Position numbers and translations under genes: made by a program
Part shown: positions 34,154 to 41,859 of the stretch, piece after piece
Position numbering within the stretch: position 1 is the stretch's first letter
Layout: each line of letters starts with the position of its first letter
Assembly (NCBI RefSeq): GCF_007830125.1
Contig: NZ_VLLG01000002.1
Location: 320,985 to 384,984, forward strand
Length of the DNA stretch: 64,000 nt
DNA from: Chitinophaga japonensis
GTDB taxonomy: Bacteria; Bacteroidota; Bacteroidia; Chitinophagales; Chitinophagaceae
Reading direction: 5' to 3'
The notes under the pieces: generated by a model
The model's input: the letters and a program-made list of their open reading frames with translations, nothing else
Database searches by the model: none
Told to the model about the DNA's origin: nothing

Positions 34154-34164
34154 TCCATCGAGCT

Positions 34165-35922
34165 ATGACTTCATTGAAACTACATAAAAAACTAGCCGGC
34201 GCTTTGCTCTTTGCAAGCCTGGTGAGCTGTACAGACCTGAAAGAACAAGTGATCGACGAGGTGCTGGGCTCCAATAATGCAAATCCTGAAAATGCGCTGG
34301 CCGCCGCCTACGGGCAAATGGGCAGCGCCACCTTCGTGGATCACAGCCATGTGTTTGCATTGCAGGAATATTCAACGGATGAAGCCCTGCTGCCTACCCG
34401 TGGCAGCGACTGGGGTGACGGCGGCATTTACCGCGCCATCCATGAGTTTACCTGGGGAGCGGATAATTCCGTGGTGACCAGGACCTGGAATGCCCTGAAC
34501 AGCGGCATCACCCAATCGCTGACCGCTATCAGCAGCATCAACAACAGCCAGAATGTTGCCAACAAAGCCCAACTGCTGGCAGAAGCCAGGGGCCTGCTGG
34601 CACTTTACACCTTCCATACGCTGGACCTTTTTGGCCAGGCGCCCTACCGCGATCCCAACGTGGATAATGCTCCGCTGGAAGTACGTCAGGCAGCTACCGC
34701 CATCGATGAGCTGATCACGGAAGTGGAATCCTTACTGCCCGACCTGGCTGAGCTGGGCCAGCAGAACACCCACAACGGCAGGTTTACCAGGCAGGCTGCC
34801 TATGGCCTGCTGGCGGATATGTACCTGAACCGCGCCGTGTTCAAGGACCGTTACGCTTCCAGCTTCAACTTCAGTGAGCCGGCCGTTAGCGGCAGTGGTA
34901 CAGATATGGACAAGGTCATTGAATACACTACCCTGCTTATTGAGTCCGGGCAATTCAACCTGGAAAGCAACTATTTCAGGAATTTCGATATTGACAACTC
35001 CGGCAGGCAGGAGCTGATCTTTGTAGTAACGCAGGAGATCAATACCCAGCGCAGCAGCGACAATGATTTTGCCTATATGCCGATGGAAAGGATCCAGAAA
35101 CCCTCGCCGGTGAACCGGGGTACCAACGCTTCCTGCACCACCCCCGAGTTTTACGCGACCTGGGACGGCAACCACGATGATCCGCGTTTCCACCGGCACT
35201 ACCAGTATGACGACGGTACCTGGTTCATGAACGACGGTACAGACGTAAGCATGCCCGCTACCAGCACCGTAGCCGGCAGCTCACAACCCTGGTTCCACTT
35301 CAACCGCGGCCTGATGGCCGGGCAGCAATACGGGCCCAACCTGCTGTCTACCGGCGATTTCGAGCGCACACCGGACGGGCGTATTAAAGTGATCATGCTC
35401 TATTGCGAAAAGAACACGACCCTGCCCGTTGATTTTACACCGGCGCTTAATTTTGACAACCCGAGCCAGTCCATTTTCACCCAGGCGCAGATCAACCAGG
35501 GTGTGCGGGTCTTCAAATACGAGTTTGACCCGGAAAAGGATAACGGTTCCAGCAATGTAGACATCCCGCTGTACCGGCTGGGAGGCATATACTGCATGCG
35601 CGCGGAGGCTTATTTCCGCAAAGGCCAGACCGACCTGGCAATGGCGGATATCAACAAGCTGCGCACTTCCCGGACAAGGGAGGCGCTCTATAACAATGCT
35701 CCCGGTGTTGCCATCAGCACGCTTAACGAGCAGACGCTCTACAATGAAATAGGGTTCGAACTGTATTGGGAAATGTACAGGAGAAAGCAGGCTATCCGCT
35801 TCGGTAAATACGAGGCCGCCGGCACCGCCAAACCGGTTTCCCAACCTTTCAGGAGGGTTTACCCCATCCCGCAGTCCACGCTGGACGCTTCGGATGCGTT
35901 TACCCAGAACCAGGGGTACTAA
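34165..35922 (+). CDS. SusD/RagB-family outer-membrane lipoprotein
   Basis: 585 residues. Lipoprotein signal with Cys22 in SLVSCTDLKEQ. A SusD fold with TPR-like helices (ALAAAYGQMGSATF; LLAEARGLLALYTFHTLDLFGQAPY) and the C-terminal SusD signature NEIGFELYWEMYRRKQAIRFGKY. It forms the lid over the SusC barrel and binds the glycan. Translation follows the transporter by 11 bases and a strong terminator closes the two-gene operon. The substrate is inferred from the neighbouring chitinase. Confidence 0.95.
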   Translation: MTSLKLHKKLAGALLFASLVSCTDLKEQVIDEVLGSNNANPENALAAAYGQMGSATFVDHSHVFALQEYSTDEALLPTRGSDWGDGGIYRAIHEFTWGADNSVVTRTWNALNSGITQSLTAISSINNSQNVANKAQLLAEARGLLALYTFHTLDLFGQAPYRDPNVDNAPLEVRQAATAIDELITEVESLLPDLAELGQQNTHNGRFTRQAAYGLLADMYLNRAVFKDRYASSFNFSEPAVSGSGTDMDKVIEYTTLLIESGQFNLESNYFRNFDIDNSGRQELIFVVTQEINTQRSSDNDFAYMPMERIQKPSPVNRGTNASCTTPEFYATWDGNHDDPRFHRHYQYDDGTWFMNDGTDVSMPATSTVAGSSQPWFHFNRGLMAGQQYGPNLLSTGDFERTPDGRIKVIMLYCEKNTTLPVDFTPALNFDNPSQSIFTQAQINQGVRVFKYEFDPEKDNGSSNVDIPLYRLGGIYCMRAEAYFRKGQTDLAMADINKLRTSRTREALYNNAPGVAISTLNEQTLYNEIGFELYWEMYRRKQAIRFGKYEAAGTAKPVSQPFRRVYPIPQSTLDASDAFTQNQGY

Positions 35923-35941
35923 GCCATATTTAACATCTGAT

Positions 35942-35985
35942 AAAACAAAGCAGCCGTCCCGGAAACGAGGCGGCTGCTTTGTTTT
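35942..35985 (+). terminator. Terminator of the SusC/SusD operon
   Basis: 15-bp perfect stem: AAAACAAAGCAGCCG (35942-35956) with CGGCTGCTTTGTTTT (35971-35985), loop of 14 bases. The T-run is part of the stem. It starts 20 bases after the SusD stop. Confidence 0.9.
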
Positions 35986-36100
35986 GTATGCATATGTAGA
36001 CAATTTGTAGACGCTTCGTCGCTGTTCTATAGTCACTGTATAGTCAGCGGAATTGACCTGCTGGCTGGAGCTGCGCATATCTTTGTGAAAAACCATTCTT

Positions 36101-36619
36101 ATGAACGACCGCATCCAGGAGCTTACCGAACTGGTGACCAGACACACAAGATGCGCATGTGTGTATCACAAGCAGGAGCACAGCATTTCATTTAACGAAA
36201 GCCGGAGCATCCTGGCATATACGGGCCTGGCCCTCCTGTTCCTGGCCGCCACGCTGGTATCCGCGCTGGCGGATGTGGTGCTGTACATAGGCAGCATGCC
36301 GCTGCCCTGGTGGATATACCTTTTCCCGATGATATTCTTCCTTGCGCTGGTATTTATTTCCGGCAACAGGTCGGGCATAACACTGCTACTGCTGGAGCAG
36401 GAGCTGCGTAGCGGGAAGCTGCGCATCCCCTTTTCCGCACTGCAGCAGGACCAGCTTTCCCTACAGCGGAACGCCGGCAGCGTTGGAATATGGATACAGC
36501 ATCCCCAACTCCGGAAGCGCCTGTGCAGCTTTGAGGGGAAAGACGCCGCGCTGGCAGAAAAGTGTTACCACCTGCTGCAGACGCTGGCCCGGGAAAGGGT
36601 CAAACGAAGGAATTCCTGA
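36101..36619 (+). CDS. Two-helix membrane protein of unknown function
   Basis: 172 residues. Two membrane helices near 40-60 (LAYTGLALLFLAATLVSALA) and 68-90 (WWIYLFPMIFFLALVFIS) separate a short polar N-terminus from a cytoplasmic C-terminal part of about 80 residues that may take a PH-like fold (LRIPFSALQQDQLSLQRNAGSVGIWIQHP). No catalytic motif. It overlaps the 3' end of the convergent AraC-type gene by 20 bases. The upstream stretch 36007-36052 has imperfect tandem repeats (TGTAGAC twice; TATAGTCA twice) which might be control sites. Confidence 0.7.
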   Translation: MNDRIQELTELVTRHTRCACVYHKQEHSISFNESRSILAYTGLALLFLAATLVSALADVVLYIGSMPLPWWIYLFPMIFFLALVFISGNRSGITLLLLEQELRSGKLRIPFSALQQDQLSLQRNAGSVGIWIQHPQLRKRLCSFEGKDAALAEKCYHLLQTLARERVKRRNS

Positions 36620-37511
36620 ACGCCAGCGGTGAAAAGCTGGTTTTACTCTTGAATAGCTTGCTGAACGACTGGGAATGCTCAAAGCCCAGCTCATACGCTA
36701 TTTCACTGACTGTGAGGTCCGTAGTGGATAGCTTTTCCTTCGCCTTTGCTATCAGCTTATCGTGGATGTGCTGCTGGGTACTTTGACCGGTCAATACCTT
36801 TAGCAATACGCTCAGGTAATTGGGCGATACATTTAACGTATCCGCGATGTATTGCACGGTAGGCAGCCCTTTCCCTGCCAGGTCATCGCGGTTGAAATAC
36901 TCCGTCAGCACATCTTCCAGGCGGCTGAGTACCTGATGGCTGGCAATTTTCCGGGTGATGAACTGGCGGTGGTAAAACCTTTCCGCATAGGTCAGCAGCA
37001 GCTCCAGTTGGGCAATGATCACCTGCTGGCTGAATTTGTCAATATTGGAGCGGTACTCCTGCTCAATGCTTTGTATGATGCCGGTAATCGTTGCTTCTTC
37101 CTTCTCCGAAAGGTGCAGGGCTTCGCTGATGGAATAGCTGAAGTACTCGTATTGCTTTATTTTTTTGGCCAGCGGTGTATTCCATAAAAAATCGGGATGT
37201 ACGATCAGCAGGTACCCTTCATGCTTCAAAGCTTCATCCACGTCAATGGTAAGCACCTGCCCCGGCGCCATGAAGCTCATAATGCCTCCGTCAAAATCAT
37301 ATTCCTGCTGGCCGTACTTCAGCTTACCGTTAAAATTCCTTTTCAGCGCGATGGTATAGAAATTCAGGAGGATACTTTTCGGCTTATCCTCCAGGTCTTT
37401 AATAGACTCAAATTTTATTACACTGATCAACGGATGCTCCGGGCTGGGCAGCTCCTTGAGTTGATGGTATTCCGTGACTGTTTTAACACTAAATGGCTGT
37501 GCGTGTTTCAT
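36600..37511 (-). CDS. AraC-family transcription regulator
   Basis: About 303 residues from the ATG at 37511 (MKHAQPFSVKTVTEYHQL); the ORF is open to 37550, but the added residues overlap the preceding gene's stop. The N-terminal part is a cupin-like sensor domain (FDGGIMSFMAPGQVLTIDVDEALKHEGYLLIVHPDFLW). The C-terminal double helix-turn-helix covers about 205-300 (VQYIADTLNVSPNYLSVLLKVLTGQSTQQHIHDKL; LTVSEIAYELGFEHSQSFSKLFKSKTSFSP). It follows an NmrA-like gene in the same direction with 35 bases between and probably regulates it. The inducer is unknown. Confidence 0.92.
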   Translation of the reverse strand: MKHAQPFSVKTVTEYHQLKELPSPEHPLISVIKFESIKDLEDKPKSILLNFYTIALKRNFNGKLKYGQQEYDFDGGIMSFMAPGQVLTIDVDEALKHEGYLLIVHPDFLWNTPLAKKIKQYEYFSYSISEALHLSEKEEATITGIIQSIEQEYRSNIDKFSQQVIIAQLELLLTYAERFYHRQFITRKIASHQVLSRLEDVLTEYFNRDDLAGKGLPTVQYIADTLNVSPNYLSVLLKVLTGQSTQQHIHDKLIAKAKEKLSTTDLTVSEIAYELGFEHSQSFSKLFKSKTSFSPLAFRNSFV

Positions 37512-37546
37512 TATCCTTAAGATAGCGCTTAAAATCGAAACAGGAA

Positions 37547-38428
37547 TCAATCGCCCTTTTTAAAAGCAGCGGCAAATTCCTTTGCAAAATCTTCCAATTT
37601 TACCTTGCCCATGGCGATAGGCTCATGCAGCTCATACAGCCTGCCGCTATGCAGGCTGGCGCCCAGCTCCACCACATTGGCTATAATGTGCGCAGGCACT
37701 CCCCGCTGCTCCATGCTGTTTTTCAACTGTTCATCGGTAAAAATTTTCCATTGCAGGTCCGGCTTGCCAATAGCAGCGCCCAGTACATGCGCCACTTCGC
37801 TGGCAGTATGCTCGTCGCTTACAACGTAGCGCAACCGCTGGCCGGCAGCAGGAGCGCTCAGCTCTTCCGCAGCGGCGGCAGCAATATCTGCAGGGGCCAC
37901 CAACAGCAGCTTGTCATGGCCGCCATAATTCGAGCCAATAAAACCCAGCTCTTTTATCATATCCATAAAGTTGTAGAGATTATAATAAAAGTAGCCGGCG
38001 CGGAGATGGGTAACGGCTACGTCCGGCAGCGCGTTCAGCATGCCTTCTACAAAATAAGATCCGCGTATGAACCCGGTGCCCTTGTCCAGGTGCGCGCCGT
38101 AACTGCTGAGATGCACTACCCGTTTGATACCCGACTGCTGAATAGCTTGTACATAGTGGCCGCCGATCCTGCGGTAATATGCTGCCTGGTCAGCCTCGGC
38201 AAAGTTAGGCGGCACCATGGCAAACAGGGCATCGGCCCCTGTAAAGACGGATACCAGGAAATCGACATCTTCCAGCGAGCCAATAGCAGCGCTGGCGCCC
38301 AGGACCTCAATGTCCTTTTGTTTTTCCGGCCTGCTGCTGATCACGGTTACGGTATGGCCTCTTTTTACCAGCTCTCTGGTCAGGGGCTGGCTGACGTTCC
38401 CTACTGAACCTGTTACGATAATTTTCAT
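37547..38428 (-). CDS. NmrA-like NAD(P)-binding protein
   Basis: 293 residues. A Rossmann fold starts directly, MKIIVTGSVGNVSQPLTREL, with an atypical GxxGxxS loop, then VISSRPEKQKDIEVLGA. The YxxxK of classic short-chain dehydrogenases is lacking, as usual in the NmrA/YtfG (QOR2) group. The region GADALFAMVPPNF and the substrate part NYGGHDKLLLVAPADIAAAAAEEL fit the group. Such proteins are quinone reductases or redox-sensing regulators. It is likely in an operon with the AraC-type gene that follows. Confidence 0.88.
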   Translation of the reverse strand: MKIIVTGSVGNVSQPLTRELVKRGHTVTVISSRPEKQKDIEVLGASAAIGSLEDVDFLVSVFTGADALFAMVPPNFAEADQAAYYRRIGGHYVQAIQQSGIKRVVHLSSYGAHLDKGTGFIRGSYFVEGMLNALPDVAVTHLRAGYFYYNLYNFMDMIKELGFIGSNYGGHDKLLLVAPADIAAAAAEELSAPAAGQRLRYVVSDEHTASEVAHVLGAAIGKPDLQWKIFTDEQLKNSMEQRGVPAHIIANVVELGASLHSGRLYELHEPIAMGKVKLEDFAKEFAAAFKKGD

Positions 38429-38521
38429 GTCCGTTGTTTTTTATGTGCAAAGCTCCGCAACGGCAGGAAACTATCTGTAGCCGAATCTATGGTTGTTGTA
38501 GTTAAAACATGGATGGAATCA

Positions 38522-39148
38522 TCAAATGTCCAGGTCAAGATCCTGTACCAGTTCTTCGAGCCGGTACCGGTCCTCCAGCACGGTGCTGTAGATCCACCGG
38601 TAATGATCCTGCTGCCAGAACTTGATCACCTGCCAGGCTTTTAACTCCCCCAGCAACTGCTGCAGAGCCTTAAACTCCAGGTAACATATGATAATGTGGT
38701 AATAGGTATCCGTTATTCCTCCGCTCCCTTCCGGGAAACGGGCGGGGGGATCCGGGTACAGGGCCTTTAAGCGCTCATAGGCGGCCTGTTTGGAAGGGTG
38801 GCTGTCTATAAACCAGTGTAGCTGCTCATGGATAAAAGTGGCCAACAGCAATTCGTCGTCTTTTATATGGCGGGTGTTGAGGGTGAGCACAGGATGGCTA
38901 TGCGGCACTACTTTGCGGCCGCCGGCTATCGTTATTTTCTTTGTAAATATCCATTTCGCTACGTTATGCTCAGCTATGAGCCGCAGCAACTGATCGCGGG
39001 TAAGCTGCTCCCGCTGGTCATTATTCTGCAGATGTACATCCAGCCGGGCCTGCGGCTCCTGCGCGTAAGACGGGAGTGCCAGCATCACCAGCAAGGATAA
39101 GGCCCATAGCTTTTGCAGCGGGGCAGAGTGATTCAAATTATTACGCAT
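38522..39148 (-). CDS. Secreted small zinc metallopeptidase-like protein (HExxH)
   Basis: About 208 residues from the ATG at 39148 (MRNNLNHSAPLQKLWALSLL), which gives a good signal peptide ending SYAQ. The longer frame to 39271 would overlap the next gene and has no signal, so I reject it. HEQLHWFID carries the HExxH zinc motif. There is no clear third ligand, though a histidine/glutamate pair follows (TYYHIIICYLEFKAL, a conserved-looking HxxxxxxE). The family is unknown to me. Probably a periplasmic protease or a degenerate one. It starts 26 bases after the PQQ-like gene and is probably co-transcribed with it. Confidence 0.75.
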   Translation of the reverse strand: MRNNLNHSAPLQKLWALSLLVMLALPSYAQEPQARLDVHLQNNDQREQLTRDQLLRLIAEHNVAKWIFTKKITIAGGRKVVPHSHPVLTLNTRHIKDDELLLATFIHEQLHWFIDSHPSKQAAYERLKALYPDPPARFPEGSGGITDTYYHIIICYLEFKALQQLLGELKAWQVIKFWQQDHYRWIYSTVLEDRYRLEELVQDLDLDI

Positions 39149-39173
39149 GATATATCTTTTCCGGCGCCGCCGT

Positions 39174-40448
39174 TCAGTCCGGCCGGAATGCAAACAGGGC
39201 GCCGTTAAATGAAGGTACGTATATGTTCCCCTCCGGTCCCAGGGTTGTACCCACCGTAAAAATGGTAACACCCGGCAGCGGCTCCCGGTCGAGTATTTCG
39301 CCGGTCAGCACATTTACCACCACCAGATCATTTTGGAACCGGCCGCGCCCCGATGCCACAGTACAATAAGCCAGCTTACCGCCTGCCTGTGTGGCCACAC
39401 CGCGGTTATGCAGGCTGTCGCACTGCCATACCAGTTCCGCATGCGCTCCCAGATCTTTTATGCATAGCAGCCGCGCGCCATTGGCGCCTGCCGGCATAAT
39501 ATATCCGTCCGGCGAGGTGGACTGGCTGCCGCCTGGCTCAAACCCGATCTCATATTTCCAGATAATATGGCCGGTACCGGCATCCAGCGCATACAGGAAA
39601 CCGGCATTGTCATTTACATACACCCGGCTGCCGTTGGCGGCAATGTCCGGGCTGGAAGCGCTGCCGCCCGGCAGGGCGCTGTTCTCCCATACCATTGTTA
39701 CAGTGGGCACCGGCTGTTCCGTATACTGCATGGCCCGCAAGGCGGCACTGGCCGTGCCGGGCTTCCAGTAAGTAAAATAAAAACGTCCGTTCTGCTGGTC
39801 AAAAGCGAGCGTATTGGCGCAGGGGCAGGCTTCAGTGCCTTTCATGCAGGCAACCGGGTCAAACCCTGCATCCGGCATGTTTCCTGGCGACAGGTCCCAT
39901 CCGCCTATCAGCGGCTGCCCGGTTTTCCGGTCCAGCACATATACTTTCCCGATATGGGTAATAAAGATCAGCCTGCCGGTTTGGGTGAACTGTGCAGACA
40001 GCGGGAAACCTGTTATCGGCGTTTCCCAGAGCAAAGCGCCCTTTCCATCAAAGGCGTGCATGGCCTCATTGTCTGCAAGGTAAATATGGCCCTCCCGGTC
40101 CAGCAGCGCTGAAGATGCCACGGCAAACCTATTCACTTCCTCTGTGCACCAAAGTGTTTCACCGGTCCGGGCGTCCAGGGCATAGAGATGGCATCCCTTG
40201 CCGCTGGTGGTTACAAATACTTTACCATCCCGGCTGGTAGTGGCCCCCAGGTTGATCCGGCCGTCGAACTTTCGTTGCCAGGCGGGCGTTATTTTCCCCG
40301 GTCCGTTGAAAGGGGCGCAGTCGGAATTCCGGCCATCAGCATGCACGGCAGACCAGCCGGGGCCATAAGCGGTACCGCTCTGCCGGCTGCTGATGCATCC
40401 CGCCAACAGCAGCACGGCCAGGAGGAGGCAGAAAAACTGTTTCATCAT
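39174..40448 (-). CDS. PQQ-like beta-propeller lipoprotein
   Basis: 424 residues. Lipobox LLLAGC with Cys18. The rest is a series of blade repeats with the PQQ-repeat pattern, e.g. GKVFVTTSGKGCHLYALDA followed by RTGETLWCTEE, GHIYLADNEAMHAFDGKG, SRVYVNDNAGFLYALDAGTG and GNIYVPSFNGALFAF, about seven blades. No quinoprotein catalytic residues can be singled out, so it is probably a binding or scaffold protein on the outer membrane. Cysteines in MKGTEACPCANTLAF may form a disulfide. The small metallopeptidase-like gene follows. Confidence 0.85.
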   Translation of the reverse strand: MMKQFFCLLLAVLLLAGCISSRQSGTAYGPGWSAVHADGRNSDCAPFNGPGKITPAWQRKFDGRINLGATTSRDGKVFVTTSGKGCHLYALDARTGETLWCTEEVNRFAVASSALLDREGHIYLADNEAMHAFDGKGALLWETPITGFPLSAQFTQTGRLIFITHIGKVYVLDRKTGQPLIGGWDLSPGNMPDAGFDPVACMKGTEACPCANTLAFDQQNGRFYFTYWKPGTASAALRAMQYTEQPVPTVTMVWENSALPGGSASSPDIAANGSRVYVNDNAGFLYALDAGTGHIIWKYEIGFEPGGSQSTSPDGYIMPAGANGARLLCIKDLGAHAELVWQCDSLHNRGVATQAGGKLAYCTVASGRGRFQNDLVVVNVLTGEILDREPLPGVTIFTVGTTLGPEGNIYVPSFNGALFAFRPD

Positions 40449-40566
40449 CTGAGGGTGCTTTTACAGGCAGGGCAAATGTAAACCGGCGCCAGGCTCCGGC
40501 AGCACAAACGCCCGGTGAAAAGGATAAATTGAAGGGCGAACGGCCTGCCGGGCCGGCCTACCGGCA

Positions 40567-41142
40567 TCACCCGGTTGCGAAAGCGGTCATGGCTGCCATC
40601 TCCCCCCATATCCTTTTCACCTGCTGCATATGCCGCTCGTTGTGATAAACCACTACCCGGAAAGTATCCCCCAACTTTAACCGGACCCACCCGGTAATGC
40701 TGATACCGGTCTTTACCCGGTTCAGGCTCACGCCTGCGGCGCGCTGCAGCAGCTCCAGCATATGGTCCTGCTGGTGAAGAAATGTGTCCAGCACGCGCAT
40801 GTCCAGGTCCTTATAAATAGGGTTCATGTTTTTGAACGTTTGCATCCTGTTCAGCTTTCCCTTCGGCAACATACTATTGGCAAAATAGTTCCCTATAAAA
40901 CCGGGGGTGAACTGTTCATCCGGCCGGGTCTTCGTAGCCTGGATACGTTTTTCTATTTCCGGCAGGTAAAAACGGCCGTACAGGTTCAGGTGCTCCAGGC
41001 ATTCCAGTATATTCCAGCTTTGGACGGAGGCTCTCCAGGCAAGCTCCTCTTCTTTCCTGTCCCTGAGCAGTTCCACGGCCGCTTTATGCTGGCGGGTAAG
41101 CGCCGACAGCTCCGCGATCAATTGTGCTGATGCAATAGCCAT
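40567..41142 (-). CDS. DinB-superfamily protein
   Basis: About 191 residues from the second methionine (41142, MAIASAQLIAELSAL); the first at 41157 is also possible. The four-helix DinB_2 pattern is clear: LAWRASVQSWNILECLEHLNLYGRFYLPEIEKRI with the first histidine, then VLDTFLHQQDHMLELL, and the C-terminal YHNERHMQQVKRIWGEM, giving the three-histidine metal site. It is a distant paralog of the DinB protein at 3.5 kb. Reaction unknown. It lies 53 bases after a Crp/Fnr-like gene on the same strand, so may be its target or operon partner. Confidence 0.88.
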   Translation of the reverse strand: MAIASAQLIAELSALTRQHKAAVELLRDRKEEELAWRASVQSWNILECLEHLNLYGRFYLPEIEKRIQATKTRPDEQFTPGFIGNYFANSMLPKGKLNRMQTFKNMNPIYKDLDMRVLDTFLHQQDHMLELLQRAAGVSLNRVKTGISITGWVRLKLGDTFRVVVYHNERHMQQVKRIWGEMAAMTAFATG

Positions 41143-41194
41143 ACTTTTTGCCTGCAAAATTCCCGGTTTCCTGCTACACAGATATTGACCGGGA

Positions 41195-41728
41195 TCAAGA
41201 CTTTTTCAGGCGGGATAGTGTTTCAGGGGTCATTCTTAAATAATTGGCGATATACTTGTGTGGTATCTGCTGGAACAATTGCGGGCTCCTTTTCAATACC
41301 CGTTCATACCTTTCGCGCGGAGCGCTGATCAACAGGTCTTTTTCCCGTTCGATTTGCTGCAGCACCAGGTTCTCCAGCACCGCTACCCAGGTATGGAGGT
41401 TGGCTTCACTGGCACGGATGAAGTCGAGGAAGGCCTGCTTTGTAATAACCTTTAAACTTGTTTTTTTAATGGCCTGCATATAAAATTCAGAAGGCCGCCC
41501 GGATAAGAAGGAGTCCAGCGAAACAATGATATTGTCCTTATAGCCAAAACGGATGATCCGTTCTTCATCGCCATCCAACACAAAGATCCGCAGGCTCCCG
41601 CTCTCAATGAAATAGATGTTCGTATCAACGGTGCCGTTAATCTTCAGCAACTCATTCCGGGCAACGGTGATTGCTTTCCCGGGTAGCTCGCCCTGTTTTA
41701 TTTTCAGGATAATGTCTGCTGTCTTCAT
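41195..41728 (-). CDS. Crp/Fnr-like regulator with short DNA-binding part
   Basis: 177 residues. The cyclic-nucleotide-binding beta-roll is at 15-105 (NELLKINGTVDTNIYFIESGSLRIFVLDGDEERIIRFGYKDN). The C-terminal helix-turn-helix is brief and ends at HKYIANYLRMTPETLSRLKKS; the recognition helix seems to be complete but the wing is missing. This short form is common in Bacteroidota. It probably controls the DinB gene that follows. Confidence 0.88.
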   Translation of the reverse strand: MKTADIILKIKQGELPGKAITVARNELLKINGTVDTNIYFIESGSLRIFVLDGDEERIIRFGYKDNIIVSLDSFLSGRPSEFYMQAIKKTSLKVITKQAFLDFIRASEANLHTWVAVLENLVLQQIEREKDLLISAPRERYERVLKRSPQLFQQIPHKYIANYLRMTPETLSRLKKS

Positions 41729-41859
41729 ATAAATAAGATGAGACGATGGATGCTAAATATACCGGTAATTTGACCTAATTTGAATAAATAATGATCCGTT
41801 GTGAATAGCCGGCCCGGCCGCCACATATTAAATTTATCTTGTTTACAACCCTTACTGTT

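Noticed and set aside
39149..39271. Longer start for the metallopeptidase-like gene
   Set aside because: The extension overlaps the preceding lipoprotein gene, is Arg-rich, and hides the signal peptide.
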